A DNA stretch of 64,000 bases, taken from NCBI RefSeq assembly GCF_008801935.1, contig NZ_VZOT01000009.1, positions 1 to 64,000 on the forward strand. The letters run 5' to 3'. Positions 54,526 to 64,000 of the stretch are shown piece after piece. Source of the stretch: Comamonas kerstersii. Lineage in GTDB: Bacteria; Pseudomonadota; Gammaproteobacteria; Burkholderiales; Burkholderiaceae_C. Each line of letters begins with the position of its first letter. The stretch's first letter is position 1. The notes under the pieces were generated by a model. The model was not told where the DNA came from. It saw only the letters and a list, made by a program, of their open reading frames with translations, and did no database searches. The position numbers were made by a program, and so were the translations under genes.

Positions 54526-56520
54526 ATGATTACCCTGAAAAACGTCACCCTGCGCCGTGGCACCAAAGTTGTGCTCGACAGCGTCAATGCCACCATCAAC
54601 CCCGGCGAGCACGTGGGTCTGGTGGGGCGCAACGGGGCAGGCAAGTCATCGCTGTTTGCCCTGCTCAATGGCACGCTGCATGAAGACGGCGGCGACTTTT
54701 TTATCCCTCCGACCTGGCGCATGGCCCAGGTGGCCCAGCACATGCCAGAAACCGACGAATCTGCCACACAGTTTGTGCTGGACGGCGACACACGCCTGGC
54801 TGAAGTGCAGGCGCGCCTGAAAGCCGCAGAAGCCTCTGGCGACGGCATGGCCATTGCCCAGGCCCACGCCGACCTGGCCGATGCCGGTGCCCACGATGCC
54901 ACCGCGCGTGCGCAGGCCCTGATTCTGGGATTGGGTTTCAAGACCAGTGAGCTGGAGCACCCGGTCAACAGTTTCTCCGGCGGCTGGCGCATGCGTTTGC
55001 AGCTGGCTCGCGCGCTGATGTGCCCTTCGGACCTGCTGCTGCTGGACGAGCCCACCAACCACCTGGACCTGGACGCCCTGGTCTGGCTGGAAGCCTGGCT
55101 CAAGCGCTACCCCGGCACCATGATTGTGATTTCGCACGACCGCGAGTTTCTGGATGGCGTCACCTCCGTTACCTTTGAACTGGCCAGCGGCAAGATCACG
55201 CGCTACGGCGGCAACTACAGCAAGTACGAAGAACTGCGCGCCCAGCAGCTGGAGCTGCAGCAGGCTGCTTTTGACAAGCAGCAGGACAAGATTGCCCACC
55301 TGCAAAAGTTCATTGACCGCTTCAAGGCCAAAGCCACCAAAGCCAAACAGGCCCAAAGCCGCATGAAGCAGATCGAGCGCATGGAAAAAGTAGCACCTGT
55401 GCTGGCCGATGCCGAGTTCACCTTTGAATTCAAGGAGCCCGCCAACCTACCCAACCCCATGCTGGCGATTACCGATGCCAGCTTTGGTTACACCGACGAT
55501 GCAGGCAATGAAACCGTCATCCTGCGTGGTGTGAACCGCTCGGTGCTGGCCGGTCAACGCATCGGCATTCTGGGTGCCAATGGACAGGGTAAATCGACCC
55601 TGGTCAAAACCATTGCGCGTACCATGCCTGCGCTCGGCGGCAAGGTCACCGAGGGCAAGGGCCTGAACATTGGCTACTTTGCCCAGCAGGAACTGGACGT
55701 ACTGCGCCCCGATGAAGACCCGCTGCAGCACATGACGCGCTTGGCCAAGGATCTGGGTGCCGATGCCCCTGCCGCCAGCCGTGAGCAAGACCTGCGCAAC
55801 TGGCTGGGCACCTTCAATTTCACCGGAGACATGGTCAAGCAACAGGTAGGCAGCATGAGCGGCGGCGAAAAGGCGCGCCTGGTGCTGGCCATGATTGTCT
55901 GGCAGCGCCCCAACCTGCTGCTGCTGGACGAGCCTACCAACCACCTGGACCTGGCTACCCGCGAAGCACTGGCCATGGCCATCAATGACTTTGATGGCAC
56001 GGTGATGCTGGTCTCCCACGACCGCCACCTGCTGCGCGCCGTGTGTGAAGACTTCTGGATGGTGGGGCGCGGCGTGGTCGGCCCGTTTGACGGCGATCTG
56101 GACGACTACCAGCGCTATCTGCTCGATGAGTCCAAGCGCCTGCGCGAAGAAGCCAAGCATGCCGAGCTACAGGCAGCCGCTGCCGATGCACCTGCACAGG
56201 ACGCGGCTGCACCCCAGATGGATCAGCGTGAAGCACGGCGTCTGGCCGCACAGGCGCGCCAGCAGCTGGCGGAAAAAACCAAGCCGCTGAAAAAAGAGTT
56301 GGAGCAGGTAGACAAAAAAATGGCCGCGCTGTCTGCAGAAAAAACGCAGCTGGAAGAAAAGCTGTCCACGCAAATTCCACCCGCAGAAATTGCTGAAGCC
56401 GGCAAGCGGCTCAAGGCGGTGGGCGATGAGCTGGACACACTGGAAGAGCGCTGGCTGGAGCTGAGCGAGGAGATCGAACAGCTCACCCAGCAAGCACAGG
56501 TCTGGGCGCTTAACCAATGA
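54526..56520 (+). CDS. ABC-F family ATPase (YheS-like)
   Basis: A 664-residue protein with two ABC nucleotide-binding domains and no membrane segment. Domain 1 has Walker A GRNGAGKSSLFALL near residue 34-47, signature VNSFSGGWRMRLQLARALM and Walker B LLLLDEPTNHLDLD. Domain 2 has GANGQGKSTLVK, MSGGEKARLVLAMI and LLLLDEPTNHLDLA. Between them is a charged linker (about 240-300, RAQQLELQQAAFDKQQ), and a coiled-coil tail ends at about residue 660. ABC-F proteins act on the ribosome to keep translation moving. The subtype (YheS or Uup) is not decided. Confidence 0.85.
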   Translation: MITLKNVTLRRGTKVVLDSVNATINPGEHVGLVGRNGAGKSSLFALLNGTLHEDGGDFFIPPTWRMAQVAQHMPETDESATQFVLDGDTRLAEVQARLKAAEASGDGMAIAQAHADLADAGAHDATARAQALILGLGFKTSELEHPVNSFSGGWRMRLQLARALMCPSDLLLLDEPTNHLDLDALVWLEAWLKRYPGTMIVISHDREFLDGVTSVTFELASGKITRYGGNYSKYEELRAQQLELQQAAFDKQQDKIAHLQKFIDRFKAKATKAKQAQSRMKQIERMEKVAPVLADAEFTFEFKEPANLPNPMLAITDASFGYTDDAGNETVILRGVNRSVLAGQRIGILGANGQGKSTLVKTIARTMPALGGKVTEGKGLNIGYFAQQELDVLRPDEDPLQHMTRLAKDLGADAPAASREQDLRNWLGTFNFTGDMVKQQVGSMSGGEKARLVLAMIVWQRPNLLLLDEPTNHLDLATREALAMAINDFDGTVMLVSHDRHLLRAVCEDFWMVGRGVVGPFDGDLDDYQRYLLDESKRLREEAKHAELQAAAADAPAQDAAAPQMDQREARRLAAQARQQLAEKTKPLKKELEQVDKKMAALSAEKTQLEEKLSTQIPPAEIAEAGKRLKAVGDELDTLEERWLELSEEIEQLTQQAQVWALNQ

Positions 56521-56554
56521 CTGCCAGGCCGATCATCCACCGGCTTGGCAGTCA
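56518..56554. terminator. Hairpin between the convergent ABC-F and selU genes
   Basis: TGACTGCCA and TGGCAGTCA form the outer stem; the left arm starts with the ABC-F stop codon. No clear T run follows, so it may be a terminator or simple structure. Confidence 0.5.
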
Positions 56555-56614
56555 CTGGACTGGCCCTTGACAGGGACAGTCTCTCAGGGCTGCGCCTGTG
56601 TGCTGTGCTTATGC

Positions 56615-57661
56615 TTATGCGGATGCAATGGACTGAGCCAGGCGCTCAATCGCCGCATCACTCAGGTCATCCACTTCCCATGAGCTGCGTTGGTCCCACT
56701 GCACAAAGTGCTTGGACTGTGAGCGCTCGTACAGCGGGTCGTAATGCAGGTGCATGAGCTCGTCAAACAACGATGGCAACGCACGAGCCTGCGCCCATTC
56801 CTGCCAGCGTGTCACGGTGGCATTGCCCTGGATTTCCTTCAGGAAGGACAGGCGTTCACAAAGCTTTTCTACGTCATCGCCCAGGTAGGCATAGTCGCGC
56901 AGCAGATAGCTCAGGCGCGCTGAGGCGCTGGCCTGAATCTCTACCACCGCCGACTGGCGCATGCACTGCACCAGCACCAGAGGCAGTGCCACGCGGCCAA
57001 TCTTGGGGCTTTCGCCTTCCAGGTAGACGGGACGGCTCAGGTCCAGCGCCTTGAGCTCGCCAGCCAGCAAGGTCTCGAAATGCTTCTGACTGGGCTGTGC
57101 AACACCAGGCAGACTCCCGAGCAAGGAGCCCTTGTGGCGCGCCAGCCCTTCCAGGTCAATCACCTGCTCGCCCAGCTGCTTCAGCGCATGCAGCACGCGG
57201 GTTTTGGCGCTGCCCGTAGCTCCGCAGAGCACACGCATCTGCATCTGTGGAACGATGGATTCAATGTCGTCCACCACCTGACGGCGGAAAGCCTTGTAAC
57301 CACCGGCCAGCTGCTGGGCATCCCAGCCCACCAGACGCAACCAGGTCACCATGGAACCGCTGCGCAGCCCCCCGCGCCAGCAATAGACCAGCGGTTTCCA
57401 GTTGGCAGGCTTATCGGAAAACGTTTCGTACAGGTGCTTGGACAGGTTGGCTGCCACCATGGCAGCGCCCAGACGCTTGGCTTCAAATGGGCTGACCTGC
57501 TTGTAAATCGTGCCGATGGTGACGCGTTCTTCGTTGCTCAGCACGGGGCAGTTGATAGCGCCCGGGATGTGATCGAGCTCGAATTCCGCTGGAGTTCTGG
57601 CATCAATGATGGTGCTGTAGCTGTCAATTTCCGTGACGCGCACGGGTTGTCGATGGGACAT
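56615..57661 (-). CDS. mnmH: tRNA 2-selenouridine synthase
   Basis: A 348-residue protein (also SelU or YbbB). The rhodanese domain (about 10-135) has IIDARTPAEFELDHIPGAINCPV and the loop LVYCWRGGLRSGSMVTWL, with the catalytic Cys in CWRGG; the C-terminal P-loop domain has CGATGSAKTRVLHAL near residue 147. It replaces sulfur by selenium in 2-thiouridine of tRNA anticodons using selenophosphate. It sits near the selenocysteine formate dehydrogenase and selA, forming a selenium neighbourhood. Convergent with the ABC-F gene; its ATG at 57661 faces the fdh operon. Confidence 0.95.
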   Translation of the reverse strand: MSHRQPVRVTEIDSYSTIIDARTPAEFELDHIPGAINCPVLSNEERVTIGTIYKQVSPFEAKRLGAAMVAANLSKHLYETFSDKPANWKPLVYCWRGGLRSGSMVTWLRLVGWDAQQLAGGYKAFRRQVVDDIESIVPQMQMRVLCGATGSAKTRVLHALKQLGEQVIDLEGLARHKGSLLGSLPGVAQPSQKHFETLLAGELKALDLSRPVYLEGESPKIGRVALPLVLVQCMRQSAVVEIQASASARLSYLLRDYAYLGDDVEKLCERLSFLKEIQGNATVTRWQEWAQARALPSLFDELMHLHYDPLYERSQSKHFVQWDQRSSWEVDDLSDAAIERLAQSIASA

Positions 57662-58020
57662 CAGTTAGTCAACGCTTCTCATATGGCCCTTGAGACTTCG
57701 TACGATCGACATCTCAAAGCCCAGCAAACACAAAAGGAAGGTCGAACTCGACACACCCATGAACCGTATGGCGCAAGCATACGGATTCACAAATCCCCTC
57801 GCCGCTGCATTACCTCCGGCTGCTATGGAAGCCGCAGCAAGTAAGACTGAGCCTGACAGGCAATTCAGGGATTTACATATGTATACCTAATTTCAAAACG
57901 TGTAAGTATTGAGCTGCATTCTCCAGTCTTCGGTATCGGATAAAGGTCTATACGTGGTCTTGTATGAGACATAACTCTAGAATGCGCCGCACAAGCGTCA
58001 AGTTTTAAAAAGGTAACCCC
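57662..58020. promoter_or_regulatory. Divergent promoter region of selU and the formate dehydrogenase operon
   Basis: This 359-base region should hold both promoters. No FNR-like or sigma-54 site was found by eye. An open frame of 66 codons (57690-57890, from TTG; an internal ATG at 57759 gives 43 residues, starting MNRMAQAYGFTNPLAAALPP) lies on the plus strand but has no well-placed Shine-Dalgarno; AAGGAAGG is 17 bases before the ATG. It is listed only as a possible small gene or leader peptide. Confidence 0.4.
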
Positions 58021-61000
58021 ATGGTGCAATTCTCCAGACGCCAGTTCATGAAAGTGACTGGCTCAAGTCTGGCAGCATCCAGCTTGGCGGTAATGGGTTT
58101 CTCGCCCACTGCTGCACTTGCGGAAGTTCGCCAGTACAAGTTGACCGCCGCCACAGTGACACGCCAGACGTGTACTTACTGCTCGGTAGGCTGCGGCATT
58201 TTGATGTATTCGATGGGCGACGGCACGCTCAACAACAAGCTGTCCGTCATTCACGTCGAAGGTGACCCAGATCACCCAGTGAACCGCGGCACACTGTGCC
58301 CCAAGGGCGCATCGCTGCTGGACTTTGTTCACAGCCCCAGCCGCCTGCAGTACCCCGAGTACCGCGCTCCTGGTTCCAGCGAGTGGAAGCGTATCTCCTG
58401 GGATGAAGCACTGGATCGCATCGCAAAGCTTCTGAAGGAAGACCGCGATGCCAACTTCATCGAAAAGAATGAAAAGGGCCAAACGGTTAACCGTTGGGTC
58501 ACTACCGGCATGCTGGCGGCTTCGGCCTCCAGCAACGAAGCCGGTTATGTCACGCACAAGGTAGCCCGTTCCTGGGGTCTGCTGGCGCTGGACAACCAAG
58601 CACGTGTCTGACACGGCCCAACGGTGGCAGGTCTTGCCCCAACATTTGGCCGTGGCGCTATGACAAATCACTGGGTTGACATCAAGAACGCTGATGTCAT
58701 CCTGATCATGGGCGGTAACGCTGCTGAAGCGCACCCCTGTGGTTTCAAATGGGTTACCGAAGCGAAGGCGCACAACAACGCGCACTTCATGGTAGTTGAC
58801 CCCCGCTTTAACCGTTCTGCCGCTGTGGCCGATTTCTATGCCCCTATCCGTTCGGGCTCGGACATCGTGTTCCTCGGAGGCATCATCAACTACCTGTTGA
58901 CGAACGACAAGATCCACCACGAATACGTGAAGAACTACACAGACTTCTCGTTCATCGTGCGTGAAGACTTCGCGTTCGACGAAGGTATCTTCTCGGGCTA
59001 CAACCCTGAAACTCGTACCTACGACAAGGCTTCGTGGGATTACGAACTGGGCGAAGATGGCTTCGTGAAGGTGGACCCCACCCTGCAACACCCTCGTTGC
59101 GTGTACCAGTGGCTCAAGCGCCATTACGCTTCCTACACCCCTGAAAAGGTGGAAAGCGTCTGCGGTACGCCCAAGGAGAAGTTCCTGCACGTTGCAGAAA
59201 AGTTTGCTTCCACAGCGCAAGCTGGCCGTGTTGCAACCATCATGTACGCCCTGGGCTGGACACAGCACACCATCGGCGCACAGATGCTGCGTACTGGCGC
59301 CATGATTCAGCTGCTGTGCGGCAACATCGGTGTGGCCGGTGGTGGTATGAACGCGCTGCGCGGTCACTCCAACATTCAGGGCCTGACCGACCTGGGTATT
59401 CTGTCCGCTTCGCTGCCTGGTTACCTGTCGCTGCCTAACGAAGCTGAGCAGGAATACTCCAAGTACATCGCTGCACGCACCCCTAAGCTGCTGCGTCCCG
59501 GCCAGATGAACTACTGGCAGAACACGCCCAAGTTCCATGTGAGCTTGATGAAGGCGTGGTGGGGCCCTGCTGCAACTGCGGAAAACAACTGGGCTTATGA
59601 CTATCTGCCCAAGCTGGACATGCAGTACGACATGCTGCGCATCTTCGACCTGATGGTGCAAGGCAAGGTCAATGGCTACATCGCCCAAGGCTTCAACCCT
59701 CTGGCGGCTCTGGCCAACTCCAACAACGTGCGCGAAGGCTTGAAGAAGCTGAAGTTCCTCGTTGTGATGGATCCGCTGGTTACAGAAACTTCCGAGTTCT
59801 GGAAGAGCTACGGCGAGTTCAACGATGTGGACAGCGCCTCCATCCAGACCGAAGTGTTCCGTCTGCCTACGACCTGCTTCGCTGAAGAAGACGGTGCAGT
59901 AGTGAGCTCTTCGCGCGTGCTGCAGTGGCACTGGAAGGCTTCCGAACCTCCAGGAGAAGCCCGCACCGACATAGCCATCATGTCGGGCCTGCACCTGCGT
60001 CTGAAGAAACTTTACGAAACCGAAGGCGGCAAGTTCCCTGACCCTATCGTCAACCTGTGGTGGCCTTACGCCCGTGCAGACCATCCTACTTCCGAGGAAA
60101 TCGCCAAGGAATACAACGGTCGCGCACTGGTAGACCTGAAGGATGCCAACGGCAACATCATCCGCAAGGCGGGTGAACAGCTGAGCGGCTTTGGAGAGCT
60201 GCGTGATGACGGTTCGACCGTGGGCGGTTGCTGGATCTGGTCCGGCTGCTGGACATCGTCGGGCAATCAGATGGCTCGCCGTGACAACAGCGACCCAACA
60301 GGTATCGGCAATACGCTGAACTGGGCGTGGGCATGGCCTGCTAACCGCCGCGTGCTGTACAACCGTGCCTCGGCTGACCGCCAGGGCAAGCCATTCAATC
60401 CGAACCGTGTTCTGATCGAATGGAACGGCAGCAAGTGGGTCGGTGCAGACGTACCAGACATCGCTCTGACAGCCAACCCTGAAGTGGTGAATCCGTTCAT
60501 CATGAACCCCGAGGGCGTGGCTCGCTTCTTCTCGCGCAAGGGCATGAACGACGGTCCATTCCCAACGCACTACGAAGCGTTCGACAACCCACTGGGCTAC
60601 AACCCCATGTACCCCAAAAACAAGCTGGCAGTGATCAACCCTGCTGCTCGTATCTTGAAGTCTACCGAAGGCACTCAGGGCTCGCCCGAAGAGTTCCCGC
60701 ACGTGGGTACGACCTATCGTTTGACCGAGCACTTCCACTACTGGACCAAGCACGTGCAGCTGAACAACATCATTCAGCCACAGCAGTTCGTGGAAATCGG
60801 TGAAGCGTTGGCCAAGGAACTGGGTATCGAAGACAGCCAGATGGTGAAGGTCTCGTCCAAGCGTGGCTTCGTGAAGGCAGTTGCCGTGGTGACCAAGCGC
60901 ATCAAGCCTCTGCAGATCGACGGCAAGACCATCCACCAGGTGGGCGTGCCCATCCACTGGGGCTTCTCGTCGACAGGTCGTAAGGGCTATCTGGCCAACA

Positions 61001-61080
61001 ACCTGACTGCTTCGATTGGTGATGCCAACAGCCAAACCCCTGAATCCAAGACCTTCCTCGTGAAGGTTGAGAAGGCATAA
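58021..61080 (+). CDS. fdhG: Formate dehydrogenase alpha subunit, selenocysteine-containing
   Basis: A 1,019-residue molybdopterin enzyme read through an in-frame TGA at 58609-58611 as selenocysteine 197. Tat signal SRRQFMKVTGSSLAAS begins the protein. The 4Fe-4S motif is TCTYCSVGCGILM near residues 51-63. The active site reads LALDNQARV-U-HGPTVAGLAPTFGRGAMTNHW, the E. coli FdnG/FdoG arrangement (Sec196 there). The rest contains ILIMGGNAAEAHPCGFKW and other MoCo-binding parts, and PTHYEAFDNP near the end. It oxidises formate to CO2 in the periplasm and passes electrons to FdhH and FdhI. First gene of the operon. Confidence 0.95.
58612..58654 (+). promoter_or_regulatory. Bacterial SECIS element
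   Basis: Directly after the TGA, CACGGCC at 58612-58618 pairs with GGCCGTG at 58648-58654, and the tip is GGCA-GGTCT-TGCC at 58626-58638. The GGTCT loop is the same as in the E. coli fdhF/fdnG SECIS bound by SelB. It recruits SelB-tRNASec for insertion at the TGA. Confidence 0.9.
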
Positions 61081-61093
61081 GGAGGAATAGCTG

Positions 61094-62020
61094 ATGTCTT
61101 CAACCATGTCTCTCGATATCAAGCGTCGCTCTGCGACGACTACCCCCTCCCCCAGCGCGCGCGGCGCGCACGCTGGCGAGGTGGCCAAGCTGATCGACGT
61201 CTCCAAGTGCATTGGCTGCAAGGCTTGCCAAACAGCTTGCATGGAGTGGAACGATCTGCGCGATGCCATCGGTGTGGTGGATGACGGCTATAACAACCCG
61301 ACCGATCTGACCGATCAGTCGTGGACCGTCATGCGCTTTACCGAGTACGAAAATGAAGCCACAGGCAACCTGGAATGGCTGATCCGCAAGGACGGCTGTA
61401 TGCACTGTGACGACCCCGGCTGCTTGAAGGCTTGCCCTTCGCCCGGAGCCATCGTTCAGTACAAGAACGGTATCGTTGACTTCCAGCAAGACCAGTGCGT
61501 GGGCTGCGGCTACTGCGTCACAGGCTGCCCATTCAACATTCCACGTATCTCCAAGAAGGACAACAAGGCGTACAAGTGCACCTTGTGTTCGGACCGCGTG
61601 GCTGTTGGCATGGAACCTGCCTGCGTCAAGACCTGCCCTACCGGTGCCATCATGTTTGGCACCAAGGAAGCCATGAAGGATCAGGCCGAGACTCGTATCG
61701 CCGACCTGAACCGCCGTGGCTATGCCAACGCTGGCCTGTACGACCCACAGGGTGTGGGCGGCACGCACGTGATGTACGTTCTGCATCACGCTGACAAGCC
61801 ATCTCTCTACAAGGGCCTGCCTGACGATCCTTCGATCAGCCCCATGGTCTCTCTGTGGAAGGGCGTTGCTAAACCTTTGGCTGTTGCAGCCTTGGGCGTT
61901 GCTGCCGTTGGCAGCCTGTTCCATTACATCACCAAGGGCCCGAACGACGTGTCCAAGGAACTGGAAGATGAAATGGAACGCAAGGACGCCGAAGCTGAGA
62001 AGAAGGAGAAGAGCAAATGA
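61094..62020 (+). CDS. fdhH: Formate dehydrogenase beta subunit (iron-sulfur)
   Basis: A 308-residue electron-transfer subunit. Four 4Fe-4S clusters are visible: [47 protein letters not shown] and [24 protein letters not shown], the FdnH/FdoH pattern. A single C-terminal membrane helix ([19 protein letters not shown]) anchors it, followed by a charged tail. AGGAGG precedes its ATG by 7-8 bases and lies right after the fdhG stop. Its TGA overlaps the next gene's ATG. Confidence 0.95.
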   Translation: MSSTMSLDIKRRSATTTPSPSARGAHAGEVAKLIDVSKCIGCKACQTACMEWNDLRDAIGVVDDGYNNPTDLTDQSWTVMRFTEYENEATGNLEWLIRKDGCMHCDDPGCLKACPSPGAIVQYKNGIVDFQQDQCVGCGYCVTGCPFNIPRISKKDNKAYKCTLCSDRVAVGMEPACVKTCPTGAIMFGTKEAMKDQAETRIADLNRRGYANAGLYDPQGVGGTHVMYVLHHADKPSLYKGLPDDPSISPMVSLWKGVAKPLAVAALGVAAVGSLFHYITKGPNDVSKELEDEMERKDAEAEKKEKSK

Positions 62021-62643
62021 AACGCAATCCCCGCGACCTCGTGCGCTATAACGCATCGGAACGCGCCAACCACTGGGTGGTAGGCATTTGCTTCATCTTG
62101 CTGGCTCTGTCTGGCTTGGCGTTCTTTCACCCCGCCTTCTTCCCGCTGACTCAGCTGTTTGGTGGCGGCCCATGGACTCGCATCCTGCACCCCTATATCG
62201 GTGTAGTGATGGCCGTGTTCTTCATCATCATGGCGTTCCGCTTCTGGCGCTTGAACGTGATTGAGCCTCGCGATATCGAGTGGCTCAAGAACGTGAACAA
62301 GATGATTGATGGTGATGACCATGACATGCCTGAACAAGGCAAGTACAACGGCGGTCAAAAGCTGTTGTTCTGGGGTCTGGTCATCGGCATGGCTCTGATC
62401 ACCATCTCCGGCTTCCTGATGTGGCGCGCCTGGTGGAACCTGCCCGTGGACGTTGTCCGCTCGGCTTCCGTCATCCACGCCGTCGCAGCAGTCTGGATGA
62501 TTGGCCTGATCATCATGCACGTCTATGCGGCTATTTGGACCAAGGGTACGATCCGCGCCATGCTGTATGGCACAGTGACACGTGCTTGGGCCAAGCAACA
62601 CCACCGCGGCTGGTATCGCAAGATGACCGGCGACAACAAATAA
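62017..62643 (+). CDS. fdhI: Formate dehydrogenase gamma subunit (cytochrome b556)
   Basis: A 208-residue membrane protein with four helices ([81 protein letters not shown]), carrying His residues suited to two hemes b ([28 protein letters not shown]). It passes electrons to quinone. The ATGA overlap with fdhH indicates coupled translation. Confidence 0.95.
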   Translation: MKRNPRDLVRYNASERANHWVVGICFILLALSGLAFFHPAFFPLTQLFGGGPWTRILHPYIGVVMAVFFIIMAFRFWRLNVIEPRDIEWLKNVNKMIDGDDHDMPEQGKYNGGQKLLFWGLVIGMALITISGFLMWRAWWNLPVDVVRSASVIHAVAAVWMIGLIIMHVYAAIWTKGTIRAMLYGTVTRAWAKQHHRGWYRKMTGDNK

Positions 62644-62689
62644 GTCGCCGCAGAAGCTGCAATAGAAGTCACTTAGACGCTTGTTGATT

Positions 62690-62724
62690 ACCGCCGGTAT
62701 TGCCCAGCTGGGCGTACCGGCGGT
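62690..62724 (+). terminator. Hairpin between fdhI and fdhE
   Basis: ACCGCCGGTA and TACCGGCGGT form a 10-bp stem; only TTCAATT follows. It may be a weak terminator or an RNA-processing site that lowers fdhE expression relative to fdhGHI. Confidence 0.55.
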
Positions 62725-62745
62725 TTCAATTCAGGGATTTATTTC

Positions 62746-63720
62746 ATGCAAACACGCATTCTCCAACCCGGCGAAATTGAAGCACTGGACAAGACCTCCT
62801 TCCCCCGAGTGCTGCTACCACAAGTCTCCACACTGTTTGCGGAACGTGCTGCGCGTCTGCGTCAACTGGCTGACGGCAATCCCATTGCCGACTATCTGCA
62901 ATTTGCAGCCAAGATTGTGGATGCACAGCATGCGGCTGCAGGCTCCGTAGAGCTGCAGCCCATGGACCGCAGCAATATCGAGCGCTCGCAGCAGTTCTCC
63001 ATGCCCCTGCTGCCCGCCGCCGACCACATTGACCCCGCATGGCAGCAAGTACTGAATGCCATGCTGGACACTCTGTCTGGCAGCGAAGGCCTGCCAGAGC
63101 CCCTGCAGCCTTTGCTGCAGTCGCTGCGCGACCTGAGCCAGGACGAGCGTGACACCATTGCCAAGCGCCTGCTGCAAAAAGAAGTGGCCGCGCGCCACAT
63201 TGGCATGGCTCCTTTCATCATGGCTGCCCTGCAAGTCACCTACGCCCAGCGTGCTGCAGCCCTGGATGTGGAAGATGTTCCCTACACCGACCCTGCCACC
63301 ATCTGCCCAGTCTGCGCCAGCGAGCCTGTCTCCAGCGTACTGCGCATTGGCGGCAAGGCCAACGGTCACCGCTATCTGCACTGCGGCACCTGCTGCACAG
63401 AGTGGCAGCTGGTACGCGTGAAGTGCTCGCACTGTGAATCCACCAAGGGCATTCACTACCAGAGCGTTGAAGGCGGCAAGGAAGTGGTAACTGCTGAAAC
63501 CTGTGACGAATGCGGCACCTACCGCAAGGTCGTCAACCAGGAAAAAGACCCCATGGCCGAACCTCTGGCCGATGATCTGGCCACACTGACGCTGGATTTG
63601 CTGATGAGCGAGAACACCCAGTTCAAGCGTGCCAGCGCCAACCCTCTGCTGTTTGTGGCTGTGGCCGAAGAACAGACAGACGCACAAAGCGCGGAACTGG
63701 TAGACCCTGCGGCAGAATAA
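62746..63720 (+). CDS. fdhE: Formate dehydrogenase accessory protein FdhE
   Basis: A 324-residue rubredoxin-like protein needed for maturation of respiratory formate dehydrogenases. CxxC pairs are CPVCASEP, CGTCCTEW, CSHCEST and CDECGTYRK, which bind iron or zinc, in the C-terminal half (about 180-270). N-terminus MQTRILQPGEIEALDKTSFPRVLLP matches the family. It acts on FdhG in the cytoplasm before export. Last gene of the operon before selA. Confidence 0.9.
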   Translation: MQTRILQPGEIEALDKTSFPRVLLPQVSTLFAERAARLRQLADGNPIADYLQFAAKIVDAQHAAAGSVELQPMDRSNIERSQQFSMPLLPAADHIDPAWQQVLNAMLDTLSGSEGLPEPLQPLLQSLRDLSQDERDTIAKRLLQKEVAARHIGMAPFIMAALQVTYAQRAAALDVEDVPYTDPATICPVCASEPVSSVLRIGGKANGHRYLHCGTCCTEWQLVRVKCSHCESTKGIHYQSVEGGKEVVTAETCDECGTYRKVVNQEKDPMAEPLADDLATLTLDLLMSENTQFKRASANPLLFVAVAEEQTDAQSAELVDPAAE

Positions 63721-63738
63721 AGGCTTCCGCATCCGCCG

Positions 63739-63767
63739 AAAGGCCGCGCAAGCGGCCTTTATTTTTG
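63739..63767 (+). terminator. Intrinsic terminator after fdhE
   Basis: AAAGGCCGC and GCGGCCTTT form a 9-bp stem with a GCAA loop, followed by ATTTTTG. It separates the fdh operon from selA. Confidence 0.8.
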
Positions 63768-63846
63768 TTAGTACCGTTCACACCACCGTGCCAACCGCAG
63801 ATCAAGGGTGGTGGGAGCGGGCCTTAGCCCCATTGCGAGTTCCACA

Positions 63847-64000
63847 TTGAACACTGCCGCCCCCCGTCTGCCTTCGGTAGACAAACTGCTACAAACCCCC
63901 GTCTTGCAAGGCTTGCAGACTGAATTTGGCCGCTCCAGCGTGACCAATGCAGTTCGGCAAGTGCTGGATACCCTGCGTCTGCAGCTGCGTGATGGCTCGC
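63847..64000 (+). CDS. selA: L-seryl-tRNA(Sec) selenium transferase, N-terminus (runs off the window)
   Basis: From a TTG at 63847 the plus strand reads LNTAAPRLPSVDKLLQTP, then QTEFGRSSVTNAVRQVLDTL, the N-terminal helices of SelA. GAG about 8 bases before the TTG is the best available ribosome binding site; no ATG is in frame nearby. SelA converts seryl-tRNASec to selenocysteyl-tRNASec, needed for the TGA in fdhG. selB is expected downstream, outside the window. Confidence 0.85.
   Translation, partial: MNTAAPRLPSVDKLLQTPVLQGLQTEFGRSSVTNAVRQVLDTLRLQLRDGS

Noticed and set aside
58609-58611. Nonsense mutation or split fdhG pseudogene
   Set aside because: The TGA is at the known Sec position, is followed by a standard SECIS hairpin, and the frame continues with perfect family sequence.
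58063-61269. Very long open frame on the minus strand opposite fdhG
   Set aside because: A mirror of the highly codon-biased fdhG; composition is unlike a real protein.

Overview
The window looks like a chromosome segment of a Burkholderiales betaproteobacterium, most likely Comamonas or a close Comamonadaceae relative. The Omp32-type porin, Bug-type solute-binding protein, intracellular PHB depolymerase, dapC-dapD-pilU-dapE-prmB order, pcm-rhodanese-tolC order and short hairpin repeats carrying AGCGCT-GCAGCTAT all point that way. This is an inference from gene content; no rRNA or tRNA gene was recognised.

Positions 1-15,880 are accessory DNA: the replication and partition end of an integrative and conjugative element (ICE) of the PFGI-1/ICEclc/SPI-7 type. 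Almost every gene lies on the minus strand. Read from right to left they are parA, a PFGI-1-type parB, a DUF2857 protein, two proteins sharing a winged-helix-like module, a small winged-helix regulator behind a 36-bp tandem repeat array, a PFL_4669-family protein, a possible DUF3158 protein, an SSB and an SNF2-type helicase. Among them sit low-GC cargo genes: a HEPN-like protein, a two-TM protein and several unknowns. A frameshifted IS5-family transposase end closes the left edge. The conjugation genes, integrase and att sites are not visible here.

Positions 16,000-25,000 hold aromatic and tyrosine catabolism: a flavin monooxygenase, a DUF2783 protein, a VOC protein, fumarylacetoacetase and maleylacetoacetate isomerase in one run, then hpd (4-hydroxyphenylpyruvate dioxygenase) with a divergent Lrp/AsnC regulator. 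No classical homogentisate dioxygenase is present. A Bug transporter protein, a MarR regulator, gloA and an OmpA-like protein follow.

Positions 25,500-48,700 are core and envelope functions: pdxH, an AEC transporter, a zur-like regulator with a His-rich periplasmic protein, msrA, a TetR-controlled RND pump, pcm, rhodanese, a TolC-type channel, an isochorismatase-like hydrolase, an NlpC/P60 protein, an unpaired Tat-exported molybdenum hydroxylase, a porin, dusA, phaZ, rnfB and a chemoreceptor with a C-terminal Cache-like domain.

Positions 48,800-56,520 carry lysine/diaminopimelate biosynthesis (dapC, dapD, dapE) with a pilU-type ATPase inserted, then prmB and an ABC-F ATPase.

Positions 56,600-64,000 form a selenium and formate module: selU/mnmH (minus strand), a selenocysteine-containing formate dehydrogenase (fdhG with in-frame TGA and a SECIS hairpin, then fdhH, fdhI and fdhE) and the start of selA running off the window.
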